A stretch of DNA of 64,000 nt from CAZSHX01 sp964606895. Lineage in GTDB: Bacteria > Bacteroidota > Ignavibacteria > Kapaibacteriales > UBA2268. A model generated the notes under the pieces. That model saw only the letters and a program-made list of their open reading frames with translations, had not been told where the DNA came from and did not search any database. Shown here piece after piece: positions 43,552-53,195 of this stretch. Where the stretch lies: assembly GCA_964606895.1 (NCBI GenBank), contig CAZSHX010000018.1, forward strand, positions 1 through 64,000. Direction: 5' to 3'. Both the position numbers and the translations under genes were made by a program. The number at the start of each line of letters is the position of its first letter. Within the stretch, counting starts at the first letter, position 1.

Positions 43552-44418
43552 ATGATAGATTTAAAAAAAATGATATATTTGATAGCCTTTGTGATATGTT
43601 CATGGTTTTTCTTTTCATGCGACGAGATAAATCCGCCCTACACTAAGACTAATACAATAGATACAACCGCAAAGGACAACGATACAATTCGCAGAATTCT
43701 GCTTGAAGATTATACAGGATTCAAATGTGTTCACTGCCCGACTGCCGCAGATTTAGCAAAGAAATTAGATACGATTTACAGCGGCAGACTTGTGCTTATG
43801 GCTGTTCATGCAGGTTTCTTTGCCGATACCGACAAAGTACATACTTATAATTTCAAAACTCCCGAAGGTACTGAACTTGATAAATTCTTTGGCAACAGCG
43901 ACCAGGGAAATCCTAACGGATTAATTAGCAGATTTGGCTACCCAAACAGTACAGTTCTTAAATCCGGAAAATGGGAATCTACAATCCAGAGCCTTTTATC
44001 CACAAAGCCAAAGATGTCTCTGAAGCTGACTGCGAGCTACAATCAAATAACAAGAACAATTTCTGCAAAAGCGGATATAAAATATCTTCAGCCCGGAAAA
44101 ACAAATGACAATCTTTGTGTTTACATACTCGAAGACAGTATCGTAAAATATCAGGCAGATGTTCGCTATACTCCTCCTGACCGTTGGGATTACGTGCATC
44201 AGCATGTTCTTCGCGGCTCATTCACCGGTACCTGGGGCGAACAGCTCAGCAAAAAGGACATTGCAACAGGTACAACCTTCACTAAGCAATATCAGTATCA
44301 GATTCCGGCAGGAAAAGACTGGCGGACAAATAAACTCAAGGTAATAGCCTTTATTCATGACTTCCAGAACACTTATGAAGTCTGGCAGGTGAATTCTGCT
44401 GAAGTTGTTCAGGAATAA
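43552..44418 (+). CDS. Omp28-related lipoprotein with thioredoxin-like CxxC
   Basis: A 288-residue lipoprotein (signal with lipobox FFSC) of the Omp28 family. After the signal it has the segment EDYTGFKCVHCPTAADLAKKLD, a thioredoxin-like CxxC motif, and then an all-beta domain. Omp28 proteins are outer-membrane-associated in Porphyromonas; a redox or adhesion function is possible. The ATG at 43552 is used because GGAGGA lies 10 nt upstream; a TTG directly after the previous stop is rejected. Third gene of its operon. Confidence 0.87.
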   Translation: MIDLKKMIYLIAFVICSWFFFSCDEINPPYTKTNTIDTTAKDNDTIRRILLEDYTGFKCVHCPTAADLAKKLDTIYSGRLVLMAVHAGFFADTDKVHTYNFKTPEGTELDKFFGNSDQGNPNGLISRFGYPNSTVLKSGKWESTIQSLLSTKPKMSLKLTASYNQITRTISAKADIKYLQPGKTNDNLCVYILEDSIVKYQADVRYTPPDRWDYVHQHVLRGSFTGTWGEQLSKKDIATGTTFTKQYQYQIPAGKDWRTNKLKVIAFIHDFQNTYEVWQVNSAEVVQE

Positions 44419-44616
44419 GGCAATCAGTTGAAAGTTTAAAGTCCAAAGTTGAATGTTGAAAAGTAACCTTGTACTATACTGGTGTATGTTGCAAATTTGA
44501 GAAATTGTGAATTGAAGCGAAAGAAATCCCCCTAATCTCATTTTTCAAATGGGGAAAAGGCATGAATGCGGTATTGAAAAGTAATAAATGTTAAATAAAA
44601 TAAATGGATTGAAAAA

Positions 44617-44856
44617 ATGGAAGATAAACAATTATTCGAATCAGTTGATGAAATAATCAACAAAGACATTCGCCCTTTTATTGAAGCAGACGGCGGAAGA
44701 ATCAAACTGAAAAATGTTGATGACGGGGTTGTCTTCGTCGAGCTTTCCGGAGCTTGTGCAGGATGTCCGGGTGCCGCTATGACGCTTAAGGGCGGAGTGG
44801 AGAGAATCCTCCAGTCAAAGATTCCCGAAGTAAAAACCGTCAAACTGTCTTATTAA
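44617..44856 (+). CDS. NifU C-terminal-domain protein
   Basis: A 79-residue Fe-S scaffold/carrier protein with the CAGCPGA motif (Cys47, Cys50) of the NifU C-terminal domain, LDEIINKDIRPFIEADGG-like start and length matching the stand-alone form. It would deliver or assemble 4Fe-4S clusters, useful for the ferredoxin-dependent enzymes 3-6 kb away. Not in an operon; a terminator-like hairpin follows. Confidence 0.93.
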   Translation: MEDKQLFESVDEIINKDIRPFIEADGGRIKLKNVDDGVVFVELSGACAGCPGAAMTLKGGVERILQSKIPEVKTVKLSY

Positions 44857-44872
44857 AATATATAATATAAAT

Positions 44873-44926
44873 ACTGCACAATTGTTTAAGCATCAGTTAA
44901 GCTTTCTCATTGTGCAGTGTTTCGTT
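44873..44926 (+). terminator. terminator-like hairpin after the NifU-type gene
   Basis: Arms ACTGCACAA and TTGTGCAGT are complementary, followed by GTTTCGTTTT. Loop is about 25 nt with a smaller inner stem (AGCATCAGTTAAGCT region). Confidence 0.55.
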
Positions 44927-44956
44927 TTAATACAAACCCTAATTCTGATTTAAATA

Positions 44957-45742
44957 ATGAAAACATTAAATGATGTTTTGGCAAGTTACCGAAACGATGA
45001 GGCAACAAATGACCATTTTTGGAAACGATTCTTAGAGTTATCCTACTCTGTTGATTTTATTTCTAATCATCGGGACTATACCGAAAAATATAAACTCGGA
45101 TTTGGCGACAGAGCTTTTCATTATATGTGGTACCTCATAATCAATCATCTGAGCCGAACTAAAGAAATAGTTGATTGCCTGGAAATAGGAATTTACAAAG
45201 GGCAAATTCTTTCATTATGGGGATTGATTGCTAAAGAAATTGGATTGCAAATTAATCTTACCGGTATTTCTCCACTTGAAGGCAATTTCAGGAAGACTAA
45301 TTACTTTATTTTTAATCTGATGAAGTTAAATCCGAAATTCAGAAAAACCATTAAGCAGGGAAATCATTATGAGTATGATGATTATTATAATATCATCAAA
45401 AAATTATTTGAACATTTCGAACTTGATTTCGATAAACTGAATTTGCTGAAAGGGTTTTCCAACGACCCGAAAATTCTCGACAAATTATCTGATAAAAAGT
45501 ATGACATTATTTATATTGATGGTGACCACAGCTACGAAGGAGTTATAGCTGATTTGAAAAACTATGTTCCAAAGTTAAAACCTGATGGCTTTTTGGTCAT
45601 GGACGATGCTTCATTTTTCCTTCCGGGAACTCTCTTCTGGAAAGGTCACGAGGAAGTTTCCAAAGCCGCTGAAATCATTCCTGAACTTGGAATGAAGAAC
45701 ATTTTAAATATCGGACACAACCGTGTTTTCGTCAGGATTTAA
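44957..45742 (+). CDS. class I SAM-dependent methyltransferase
   Basis: A 261-residue cytosolic protein with a Rossmann-like methyltransferase core: CLEIGIYKGQILSLWGL (SAM-binding motif), then DIIYIDGDHSYEGVIADL, and KLKPDGFLVMDDASF. The DGDHSYEGV pattern is that of the methyltransferase group near cephalosporin-hydroxylase-like sugar O-methyltransferases. Substrate unknown; no operon partner. Confidence 0.82.
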   Translation: MKTLNDVLASYRNDEATNDHFWKRFLELSYSVDFISNHRDYTEKYKLGFGDRAFHYMWYLIINHLSRTKEIVDCLEIGIYKGQILSLWGLIAKEIGLQINLTGISPLEGNFRKTNYFIFNLMKLNPKFRKTIKQGNHYEYDDYYNIIKKLFEHFELDFDKLNLLKGFSNDPKILDKLSDKKYDIIYIDGDHSYEGVIADLKNYVPKLKPDGFLVMDDASFFLPGTLFWKGHEEVSKAAEIIPELGMKNILNIGHNRVFVRI

Positions 45743-45790
45743 CCATTTCAAATATTATGAAGAAAATCTCTGACTAATGGAAATCACTAA

Positions 45791-46495
45791 CTATCTGTTC
45801 AAATAGTTTTGCAGGGATTTACCAAGTGTTGTTCCCATTGACCTGTAGCAGGGAATTAGCCGGAAAGAGGAATTATAATCAGTAATTTTAGAAGATACCC
45901 CAATTGTATAACTTCTGGAATTACTCATGTTACTTCCGCTATGTGAGGTATAAGTCCTTGAGCCGTCTGTCGTGTAGTTCGAGCCGGTGATTTCCTGAAG
46001 TTCAATTTTTGCCAGTACTTTCTCAGGATGCTGAATTTCAGTAAAAATAACATCAACAATCATTTTCGGTTTTTCGCTCGATTCCTCTGTCATAGCCCCG
46101 GGATTTGTGTAGATGAACTTCATAGTCATGGCATATTTTGCATCCAAATTGGCTGTATCTGCCGAAAGCGAGACTTTATAGATGAAATTGCTAAGCTCCT
46201 GCTCAAAAGCAGGATGAAATTTTTCATTTCGGTCACTGAACCATTTTCTTCTCCAAAGTTCACCTCTACCCGAGTCTTTCATGTTAATTTCTTTGACCAT
46301 ACTATCCAGATAGATGTTTTCCTTTTGGTCTGCGGCTACTTCCATTCCGCTGTAGTCATAAACTAATTTAAGTTTATACTGGTTGTCCAAAAAGTTAAGA
46401 TTTCCTTCCTTCAGCGGCAAATACGTACTGCATGAATCAAGGCTGAAAAGAATTACCATAAAAGCCATCGGCAGGAAAATAAATTGCTTATTCAT
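45791..46495 (-). CDS. hypothetical lipoprotein
   Basis: A 234-residue lipoprotein with lipobox LDSC at Cys22, not otherwise recognised. Mainly beta with a Ser/Thr-rich C-terminal stretch (TSHSGSNMSNSRSYTIG). The ATG at 46495 is chosen over the upstream in-frame ATG at 46525, which would add ten residues before the signal peptide. It converges with the methyltransferase gene. Confidence 0.75.
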   Translation of the reverse strand: MNKQFIFLPMAFMVILFSLDSCSTYLPLKEGNLNFLDNQYKLKLVYDYSGMEVAADQKENIYLDSMVKEINMKDSGRGELWRRKWFSDRNEKFHPAFEQELSNFIYKVSLSADTANLDAKYAMTMKFIYTNPGAMTEESSEKPKMIVDVIFTEIQHPEKVLAKIELQEITGSNYTTDGSRTYTSHSGSNMSNSRSYTIGVSSKITDYNSSFRLIPCYRSMGTTLGKSLQNYLNR

Positions 46496-46640
46496 TTTTT
46501 CAATCCCAAAAAATATATATTCCATTCAAATTAATTTTTCTATTTATACAGAAACAACAAAATTAAAAAATAAAATGTTCACAATCAAAAGATATATTTC
46601 AAGAATTTGGTTTTCTGAGTCTTTGTACGCTCAAAATACA

Positions 46641-46669
46641 AAAAAGGGGCGGTTAGCCCCTTTTTTTTT
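46641..46669 (-). terminator. terminator of the YCF48-like lipoprotein gene
   Basis: Hairpin AAAAAGGGGC/GCCCCTTTTT around GGTTA with T runs on either strand, 64 nt past the stop of the gene at 46733. It may also serve the other direction. Confidence 0.65.
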
Positions 46670-46732
46670 GCTTTATTTGATTATTTTACCTCCCGGCAGT
46701 AACGAAAACTCCTGCCCGAATAACAATTTCGT

Positions 46733-47749
46733 TTACAAGTAAATCTTCAAAATTGTACCACCGTAGCCAACTGCAATAAGGAAATTTGAGCCGGGCGGGT
46801 GAACAATGCAATTAAAACGGCGATTTGTACCTGTACTTATGTACGACCATGTTTGACCTGCATTTGTCGTTTTTATTACGGTACCCCAAGCACCGCAAGC
46901 ATACAATTCCTGGTTTGAAATTGAAATAATATGGTACAAATCTGTGCTATCATTAGCAAAACTTAATTGACTCCATGATCCCCCCGCATTATTCGAAGTT
47001 ACGATTACACCCCTATCACCTACAGCATAAATATTGACTTTATCGAAGCTAGACATTGACATAACTCTACCGATACCACCGGGTTTTTTGGGCATTGCAT
47101 AGTTAAAATTAAAAGAATTTCCGGCATCTGTTGTTTTATAAATTTTGCATGTTGCTTCTGATAATCCTAAATTATAAGTAGAAACAAGAGCGATGCTTGA
47201 ATCAATATATAAATAAGAAGAAATCGGGCTTATGTTTATTTTATTTGAGCAAAACCAACTTATACCTGCATTAGTGGTATAATACATATAATTAAACTGA
47301 GTTGGATCAATACCACCAACAGCAACCCAACTACTTTCAGAAAAACAATATATATCATTAAAACCCCAAGTTGGAGAAGAAGAATCCCATGCAAAAGAAG
47401 TAGTATCCCAGGAAATACCACCATTGAATGACTTCATCAATACATCAACACCACCACATACGACTGTATCTAAAGTCACCATTTTAACACATTTAAACCA
47501 ATTATTTAGCCCTGTATTGATGACATTCCAGCTATTCCCTCCGTCAGAGGTTTTAAGCAATAAACCTTTCGAACCTACTATATACCCTGTTGTGGAATTA
47601 AAGAAAGAAACGCCGTAAAGATTAAACGAATCAAGTGTTTGAATTATTTTCACACCTTTTTGTACAATAGCTGGCGTAGGATTTTCTTTACAACTGAAGT
47701 CAAGAAAAAGACTTGACATGATTATTAAAATCAACAAAAATCGTTTCAT
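46733..47749 (-). CDS. YCF48/BNR-like repeat lipoprotein
   Basis: A 338-residue lipoprotein (lipobox LDFSC) with beta-propeller repeats of the photosystem-II assembly factor type: GVSFFNSTTGYIVGSKGLLLKTSDGGNSW, KSFNGGISWDTTSF, YKTTDAGNSFNF, TSNNAGGSWSQLSF, IKTTNAGQTWSYIS. Unlike the large BNR proteins of this window it has no T9SS sorting domain and would be anchored by lipid instead. Function unknown. Its upstream 390-nt stretch shows only one small hairpin. Confidence 0.85.
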   Translation of the reverse strand: MKRFLLILIIMSSLFLDFSCKENPTPAIVQKGVKIIQTLDSFNLYGVSFFNSTTGYIVGSKGLLLKTSDGGNSWNVINTGLNNWFKCVKMVTLDTVVCGGVDVLMKSFNGGISWDTTSFAWDSSSPTWGFNDIYCFSESSWVAVGGIDPTQFNYMYYTTNAGISWFCSNKINISPISSYLYIDSSIALVSTYNLGLSEATCKIYKTTDAGNSFNFNYAMPKKPGGIGRVMSMSSFDKVNIYAVGDRGVIVTSNNAGGSWSQLSFANDSTDLYHIISISNQELYACGAWGTVIKTTNAGQTWSYISTGTNRRFNCIVHPPGSNFLIAVGYGGTILKIYL

Positions 47750-48085
47750 TAGGATACTCCTAAAATTAATAAATAAAATTTACCAAGAAAAAAATTTCAA
47801 ACAAATAAGAATTAAACGGCAGTGGGATTTATCCGACTGCAATGTATCTTACTCGACATGGTAAAAATCAATACCCTTCTAAAAGCCTTTTTGTAAAAAT
47901 GTGAGTACGAAATTATTTGACGGTATTTCAAATTTCTTATTTTTTCAGAGTCTATTGTCTAAATCTTGTTCCTTGCGATGAATTATTTCACCATAATTTC
48001 ATTTTGTTCTTTTTCCGTTTGTAAAATTACAAAGAAATAATAACAAATCCTACACAAAATAAAAAAAATTTTAATGGTATTCAAT
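47750..48085. other. intergenic stretch
   Basis: About 335 bases, A/T-rich. The only recognisable feature is a weak hairpin CAGTGGGAT/ATCCGACTG near 47820-47839 without a T run. No gene or clear promoter is seen. Confidence 0.4.
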
Positions 48086-48114
48086 AAAAAAGGGGACATT
48101 CTACTGTCCCCTTT
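48086..48114 (-). terminator. terminator of the 2-oxoacid oxidoreductase operon
   Basis: Stem AAAGGGGACA/TGTCCCCTTT with a T run on the minus strand, 26 nt past the last gene of the operon. Confidence 0.75.
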
Positions 48115-48139
48115 GAATAGAAAATATTCGGTAATATCC

Positions 48140-48676
48140 TTATTTGATTAAGCCCATTCCTGTTTCGAAGGCGGCTTTGTTCAATGGAATCAATTTGTGG
48201 TAACGTTCGGGCAGAACGCTTTCCAATGCTTTCCATACGGTTTCTACCTTGATAACATTGGTAACTTTAACAAAAGCACCAAGCATTATCATATTTAATA
48301 CCTTTGTATTCTTCATTTTTACGGCTTCCTCGCTAACGGGCAGACCGTAAATTGTGATGTCGGAACGAGTGGGAGGTTTGATAATGTTCGTACTATCGTA
48401 AAACATAATCCCGCCCGGTTTGATAGCTTCTTCGAATTTATCCACCGAAGGCTGGTTGAGAGCAACCACTGAATCGAAAGTGGAAATAATGGGAGAGCTG
48501 ATAAGTTCGTCAGAAATGATTAGAATGCAGTTTGCAGTTCCACCGCGCATTTCCGGTCCGTAAGACGGCATCCAGGTAACTTCTTTATCCTCGATTATGC
48601 CTGCGTAGCCCAAAAGCATTCCCATTGTTAGAACGCCCTGACCACCAAATCCTGAAAATATTGCTTCTTGTGTCAT
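48140..48676 (-). CDS. 2-oxoacid:ferredoxin oxidoreductase, gamma subunit
   Basis: A 178-residue gamma-domain subunit: FSGFGGQGVLTMGMLLGYAGI at the start and MPSYGPEMRGGTANCILIISDE are diagnostic. It joins the alpha and beta subunits in the CoA-dependent, reversible oxidative decarboxylation of a 2-oxoacid, passing electrons to ferredoxin. Last of four genes; 1 nt separates it from the beta gene. Confidence 0.93.
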   Translation of the reverse strand: MTQEAIFSGFGGQGVLTMGMLLGYAGIIEDKEVTWMPSYGPEMRGGTANCILIISDELISSPIISTFDSVVALNQPSVDKFEEAIKPGGIMFYDSTNIIKPPTRSDITIYGLPVSEEAVKMKNTKVLNMIMLGAFVKVTNVIKVETVWKALESVLPERYHKLIPLNKAAFETGMGLIK

Positions 48677-48677
48677 A

Positions 48678-49466
48678 TTACTTTACCTCCGGAACTTTAA
48701 TGTCACCAAGTGGATAGAAAGGAATCATTTTTTCGTCAACGAATTTGTTGGACTCAACTGGAGTCATCTTCCAGTTTGACGGGCAGTTCGAAACAACTTC
48801 GACCATGCAGAATCCAAGTCCTTTTTTCTGATATTCAATTGCTGTTTTAATTGCTTTTTTGGTTTTGCGGACATTGCCGGCTGTCTGTACAGCCTGACGG
48901 GTGATGTAGGCAACACCGGGCAATTGTTTCAGCAAATTGGCAATAACCAGCGGATAGCCCTGAGTTTTAACGTCCCTGCCGAATGGAGAAGTGGTGGAAA
49001 CCATTCCTTCAAGTGTGGTTGGTGCCATCTGACCGCTTGTCATTCCGTAAATACCGTTATTAATGAAAATAACAAGTATGTTTTCGCCTCTGTTGGCGGC
49101 ATGGATTGTTTCGGCAGTTCCGATGGCGGCAAGGTCGCCGTCTCCCTGATAGGAGAAAACTAATTTATGGGGCATAACTCTTTTGATACCTGTTGCCACA
49201 GCACAAGCTCTGCCGTGTGCGGCTTGCTGCATGTCAACATTCAGATAGTGGTAAGCAAAAACCGAACATCCTACCGGAGCAACTCCGATGATGTCGCTTT
49301 CGATTCCCATTTCTTCAACAACTTCCATCAAAATCTTATGGACGGTACTGTGTCCGCAACCCGGGCAATAGTGGAAATCCACATCAAGCAGGGTTCCTGG
49401 CATTTTGTAAACAAGATTTTCCTGAGTACAGATGTTTTCTTCTATGTCAAAAATTTGTTCGCTCAT
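48678..49466 (-). CDS. 2-oxoacid:ferredoxin oxidoreductase, beta (TPP-binding) subunit
   Basis: A 262-residue subunit that binds thiamine diphosphate and a 4Fe-4S cluster. Seen are YCPGCGHSTVH (Cys34, Cys37), VGCSVF (Cys67), the TPP motif SYQGDGD (about 105-111) and NNGIYGMTSGQ (136-146). It overlaps the alpha gene's stop by 4 nt. Subunit pattern fits 2-oxoglutarate or branched-chain (Kor/Vor) enzymes of Bacteroidota; the substrate cannot be told. Confidence 0.93.
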   Translation of the reverse strand: MSEQIFDIEENICTQENLVYKMPGTLLDVDFHYCPGCGHSTVHKILMEVVEEMGIESDIIGVAPVGCSVFAYHYLNVDMQQAAHGRACAVATGIKRVMPHKLVFSYQGDGDLAAIGTAETIHAANRGENILVIFINNGIYGMTSGQMAPTTLEGMVSTTSPFGRDVKTQGYPLVIANLLKQLPGVAYITRQAVQTAGNVRKTKKAIKTAIEYQKKGLGFCMVEVVSNCPSNWKMTPVESNKFVDEKMIPFYPLGDIKVPEVK

Positions 49467-50536
49467 TTGTTACCTCCGTCAAAAAAGATTTTTTCAAAGT
49501 TCAACAGAATTTCTTCGGGCGAAGGAATGATGCCACCCATTCTACCGTAGAATTCTACTCTTGTTTTACCTTCAACAGACAGTTTAACATCTTCTACCAT
49601 CTGACCTGCATTCATTTCAACATCAAGAATACCTTTAAGCTTCGGAGCCAAATCCTGAAATACCTGAGTCGGGAAAGGATACAGAGTTATTGGTCTGACC
49701 AATCCGATTTTGTAGCCTTTATGTCTGCCGAGTTCCATTGCTTTCATGCAGATTCTCGCACCCAAGCCGTAACCGGTGAATACATAATCAGCATCGTCGC
49801 AGTTAATAGCCTGATAGCGTACTTCATGCTGTTGCAAAAGTTTGTATTGAGCCTGAAGATGAAGATTAATGCCTTCCATCTTTTCGGGCTTAATGAAAAG
49901 TGAAGTTATATAAGTTCTGTCTTTGTCTTTTCTTCTGCCGACTGTAGCCCAATCGGGTTCGAAAGTACTTCTTTCCATCTGCGGGAAAAGTTCAACTTTT
50001 TCCATCATTTGTCCGATAGCACCGTCAGTAAGCAACATAACAGGAATGCGGTATTTTTCTGTAAGTTCAAAACCAAGTTTGACGAAATCAACCATTTCCT
50101 GAACGCTGTTCGGGGCAAGCACGATCAGATGATAATCGCCGTGACCGCCGCCTTTGACGGATTGAAAATAATCGCCCTGAGAAGGCTGAATGGTTCCAAG
50201 GCCCGGACCGCCGCGGTTTACGTTAGCAATAACGCAAGGCAGTTGGGCACTTGCGATGTAGGAAATACCTTCCTGCATAAGACTTATGCCGGGGCTTGAA
50301 GAAGTGGTCATAACCCTTTTTCCGCACCCTGCGGCACCATAAATCATATTTATTGCGGATACTTCGCTCTCTGCCTGTAATATTACCATCCCTGTACGTT
50401 TTGTAGCTTCGCGTGCCAAATATTCAAGCACTTCGGACTGAGGGGTGATCGGGTAGCCGAAATATGCATCACACCCGGCACGAATCATAGCCTCAGCAAG
50501 CGCTTCATTGCCTTTCATTAATTTCTTTTCACCCAT
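49463..50536 (-). CDS. vorB: 2-oxoacid:ferredoxin oxidoreductase, alpha subunit (VorB-type)
   Basis: A 357-residue alpha subunit without fused gamma domain. Family marks: GNEALAEAMIRAGCDAYFGYPITPQSEVLEYLA, TTSSSPGISLMQEGISY and a C-terminal YGRMGGIIPSPEEIL. It contributes half of the TPP pocket. It is most like the 3-methyl-2-oxobutanoate dehydrogenase VorB/KorA group. It overlaps the beta gene by 4 nt and follows the ferredoxin gene by 100 nt. Confidence 0.9.
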   Translation of the reverse strand: MGEKKLMKGNEALAEAMIRAGCDAYFGYPITPQSEVLEYLAREATKRTGMVILQAESEVSAINMIYGAAGCGKRVMTTSSSPGISLMQEGISYIASAQLPCVIANVNRGGPGLGTIQPSQGDYFQSVKGGGHGDYHLIVLAPNSVQEMVDFVKLGFELTEKYRIPVMLLTDGAIGQMMEKVELFPQMERSTFEPDWATVGRRKDKDRTYITSLFIKPEKMEGINLHLQAQYKLLQQHEVRYQAINCDDADYVFTGYGLGARICMKAMELGRHKGYKIGLVRPITLYPFPTQVFQDLAPKLKGILDVEMNAGQMVEDVKLSVEGKTRVEFYGRMGGIIPSPEEILLNFEKIFFDGGNK

Positions 50537-50636
50537 TTTATCTCCTTATGAATAATTAGTGAACAGAAGGTTTTTCGGTGGACTGTTCGTTGGTTCAGTC
50601 CGACTCAAAATCAGTGTTCAGCTTGAAATCTAAAAA

Positions 50637-50861
50637 TTATTTAATTACCTTACGATAAACAGTTATGACGGCATCGGGACACACAAGGGCACAATTAACG
50701 CAACCTGTGCAGTTGTGGTTTATTGTTACTGCATATCTGTAGCCTTTTTGATTGATTTTTGCGGATAGACCCAATGTCGTCTCCGGACAAGCAATAATGC
50801 ATAGTTCGCAACCCTTGCATTTTTCAATATCAATTACGACATCACCTTTGACTTTTGCCAT
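50637..50861 (-). CDS. 2x[4Fe-4S] ferredoxin, delta subunit
   Basis: A 74-residue ferredoxin with two clusters: Cys15, 18, 21, 25 (CKGCELCIIACP) and Cys51, 54, 57, 61 (CTGCVNCALVCP). As delta subunit it wires the TPP enzyme to soluble ferredoxin. The ATG at 50861 with AGAGGT just upstream is preferred to an in-frame ATG at 50954, which would add 31 residues foreign to the family. First gene of the operon; a TAnnTTTG-like box (50959-50952) lacks a -33. Confidence 0.93.
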   Translation of the reverse strand: MAKVKGDVVIDIEKCKGCELCIIACPETTLGLSAKINQKGYRYAVTINHNCTGCVNCALVCPDAVITVYRKVIK

Positions 50862-51252
50862 TACTGACCTCTGAATGTGAATGAAATCTGTAAACTTTTT
50901 TCTTTTTGTTTCAAAAACAAACAATAAAATTACGAAATATTCAGCTTTTTTCAAAAATAAATCATCTGAAATAGAAGTAATAATGGGATTAGCAAGCTAA
51001 TGATATTTTTAGGATTAGCTAAATCGAGCTTTGTCGCATTTTTGAAGTTCAGTTATTTCTGAATAGACTGGAATAATCCACAAAAACGGCACAAGAAAAG
51101 ATTTGTAATCGTTGATAAATTAGTAATAGAACTAAATATTTTTTGTATATTTAACTGTTATTTTTATTCAATTGGGAAATTGTTTTCGCGTTTTTCGAAA
51201 TACACTAAACTATTCGATATTTTTAAACTTTACATGAAATATGGTGGTTGAA

Positions 51253-52101
51253 ATGAATAAGACAAAAATTTTCACATTCTTACTGTTCATAATATTTTTG
51301 AACATCTTTTCTGTTGCCCATTCGCAGCTCGATTTCAGCATTGGAGCTACGGGAGGTTATCTCAATGGAATGCATAATGCCCAATATCGCTATTCATGCT
51401 TATTACCTAAAAATATTGGTGAAAGTCATATTAATATTGATAACCCGAAAGTCAATTCCGGATTTGGAGGAATTTCTGCTGAGCTATCCTTTCTGAAAGG
51501 TATTTTACCTGTTTCGATTATTGGCAGAGCGGTCTATGAAGATTTATCTTTTTATCAATCAAAAAAGGGAGCATCATTTCCAGCTACGGCTAATGATGGT
51601 TATGGGCATGAAATTGTTGTCCTTGGAACTACTGCTTATGGTTTCAAAGTTGATTACAAACTTATTACAACCAATTTTTTAATTGATTTAAAACTTTTCA
51701 ATACAGGGATTTCACTATTCGTCGGTCCTTCTTTTTCATTTGTGGTTTCAGACAACCTAAGAGAAACATACAATATTGTTGAACCCATTAACATTCAATT
51801 ATTCAGAAATCCGGAGTTAGAAAAGCAAGGGTATAGATATGAAAGTAACAATAGAACATTTGTTTATATTGATAAACCAATTCCAAACAAAAATTCTGCA
51901 AATTTCGGTTTGACGGGTGGCATTCAATGGGAATACAAAATATGGAATTTGATAATTGCACCTTATTTAGCATACAACTTGGGTTTAACGGATGTAGTTT
52001 CTCAGGGGAATCCGGCATGTTCAACATTGTATAACGGCGACCAAATCAAATGGAAAATTGACAAGCTGTATTTAGGTTTGGACTTAAGATATGCATTTTA
52101 A
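51253..52101 (+). CDS. outer-membrane beta-barrel-like protein
   Basis: A 282-residue exported protein, signal peptide about 1-24 (ending AHSQ), then alternating strands with Gly/Tyr/Phe content (LDFSIGATGGYLNGMHNA; ISLFVGPSFSFVVSDNLR; FGLTGGIQWEYKIWNLIIAPYLAYNLG) and a final strand YLGLDLRYAF ending in Phe, the usual signature of an outer-membrane barrel. Family not named. The ATG at 51253 is used (GGTGG upstream); one at 51241 is possible. Confidence 0.78.
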   Translation: MNKTKIFTFLLFIIFLNIFSVAHSQLDFSIGATGGYLNGMHNAQYRYSCLLPKNIGESHINIDNPKVNSGFGGISAELSFLKGILPVSIIGRAVYEDLSFYQSKKGASFPATANDGYGHEIVVLGTTAYGFKVDYKLITTNFLIDLKLFNTGISLFVGPSFSFVVSDNLRETYNIVEPINIQLFRNPELEKQGYRYESNNRTFVYIDKPIPNKNSANFGLTGGIQWEYKIWNLIIAPYLAYNLGLTDVVSQGNPACSTLYNGDQIKWKIDKLYLGLDLRYAF

Positions 52102-52216
52102 TAATGCACCTGCGGGCTACTATTTGGAAATGAAGTTTATTTCATGAATTATTTAAAAAATAATCAGCAAATCGCTTATATTGTTATACTTGATGTCGCA
52201 TTTTTATAAAAAGTTT

Positions 52217-53194
52217 ATGAACTCTTTTGGCAGAATATTCAGAATCAGTATCCATGGCGAATCGCATGGAGAAGTTATTGGTGTGGTCATTGACGGCTGT
52301 CCTGCAGGAATTTCGTTGTCTGCAAAGGATTTTAGTGAAGATTTGAATCGAAGGAAACCGGTTGTTACCGGTACAACCCCCCGTAGGGAAGACGATATTC
52401 CTGAACTTCTGTCCGGTGTTAATAACGGATTTACGACCGGTACACCGGTTTTGATAAATTTCAGAAATGAGAATATCAAAAGCGGAGATTACGAAGACTT
52501 CAAAAATATACCAAGACCGGGAAGTGCAGATTTTACAGCGAATAATAAATTCAAGGGTTTCAATGACTTACGCGGAGGTGGTGCTTTTTCGGGACGAATG
52601 ACTTTGGCACTCGTAGCCGCCGGAGTGATTGCAAAAAAAATAATTTCCCCTATTAGTATCATTGCCGAATTAATTTCAGTTCGTGGTTCTAATGATATTA
52701 CTAATGAAGTTGAGAAAGCAAAATCACTGAATGATAGTTTGGGCGGGATTATTGAATGCACAGCCGAAAATGTTCCAATAGGATTGGGTGAACCATTTTT
52801 TGATTCTGCAGAATCGCTTATTAGTCATATCCTGTTTTCAATACCGGGAGTGAAATCCGTTGAATTCGGTGCCGGAGTTCATTCTGCCGAAATGACCGGT
52901 TCGGAGTTTAACGATTTGTATCTCAGTACCGACGGAAAAACGGCAACAAATAATTCCGGAGGTATTAACGGTGGCATTACGAATGGAAATAACTTATCCC
53001 TGAAAGTAACGTTCAGACCCGCTTCAAGCATTTCCAAATCCCAAAAAACTCTGGATTTTCTGACAGGTGAAGAAGTAGAACTTACGATTAAAGGCAGGCA
53101 TGATGTCTGCTATGCCCAACGGACATCCGTAATAGTCGAATCTGCCGTTGCAATAGCTTTAGCGGATATGATGATGACATCTAAAGCAATTTAA
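52217..53194 (+). CDS. aroC: chorismate synthase
   Basis: Last step of the shikimate pathway: 5-enolpyruvylshikimate 3-phosphate to chorismate, with reduced FMN. The N terminus NSFGRIFRISIHGESHGEVIGVVIDGCPAG, then RRKPVVTGTTPRREDDIPELLSGV and the C-terminal GRHDVCYAQR are typical; 325 residues, a little short. The start at 52217 matches known N termini; in-frame ATG/TTG codons at 52181-52193 have no family counterpart. It meets the U32 gene tail-to-tail with a 1-nt gap. Confidence 0.95.
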   Translation: MNSFGRIFRISIHGESHGEVIGVVIDGCPAGISLSAKDFSEDLNRRKPVVTGTTPRREDDIPELLSGVNNGFTTGTPVLINFRNENIKSGDYEDFKNIPRPGSADFTANNKFKGFNDLRGGGAFSGRMTLALVAAGVIAKKIISPISIIAELISVRGSNDITNEVEKAKSLNDSLGGIIECTAENVPIGLGEPFFDSAESLISHILFSIPGVKSVEFGAGVHSAEMTGSEFNDLYLSTDGKTATNNSGGINGGITNGNNLSLKVTFRPASSISKSQKTLDFLTGEEVELTIKGRHDVCYAQRTSVIVESAVAIALADMMMTSKAI

Positions 53195-53195
53195 A

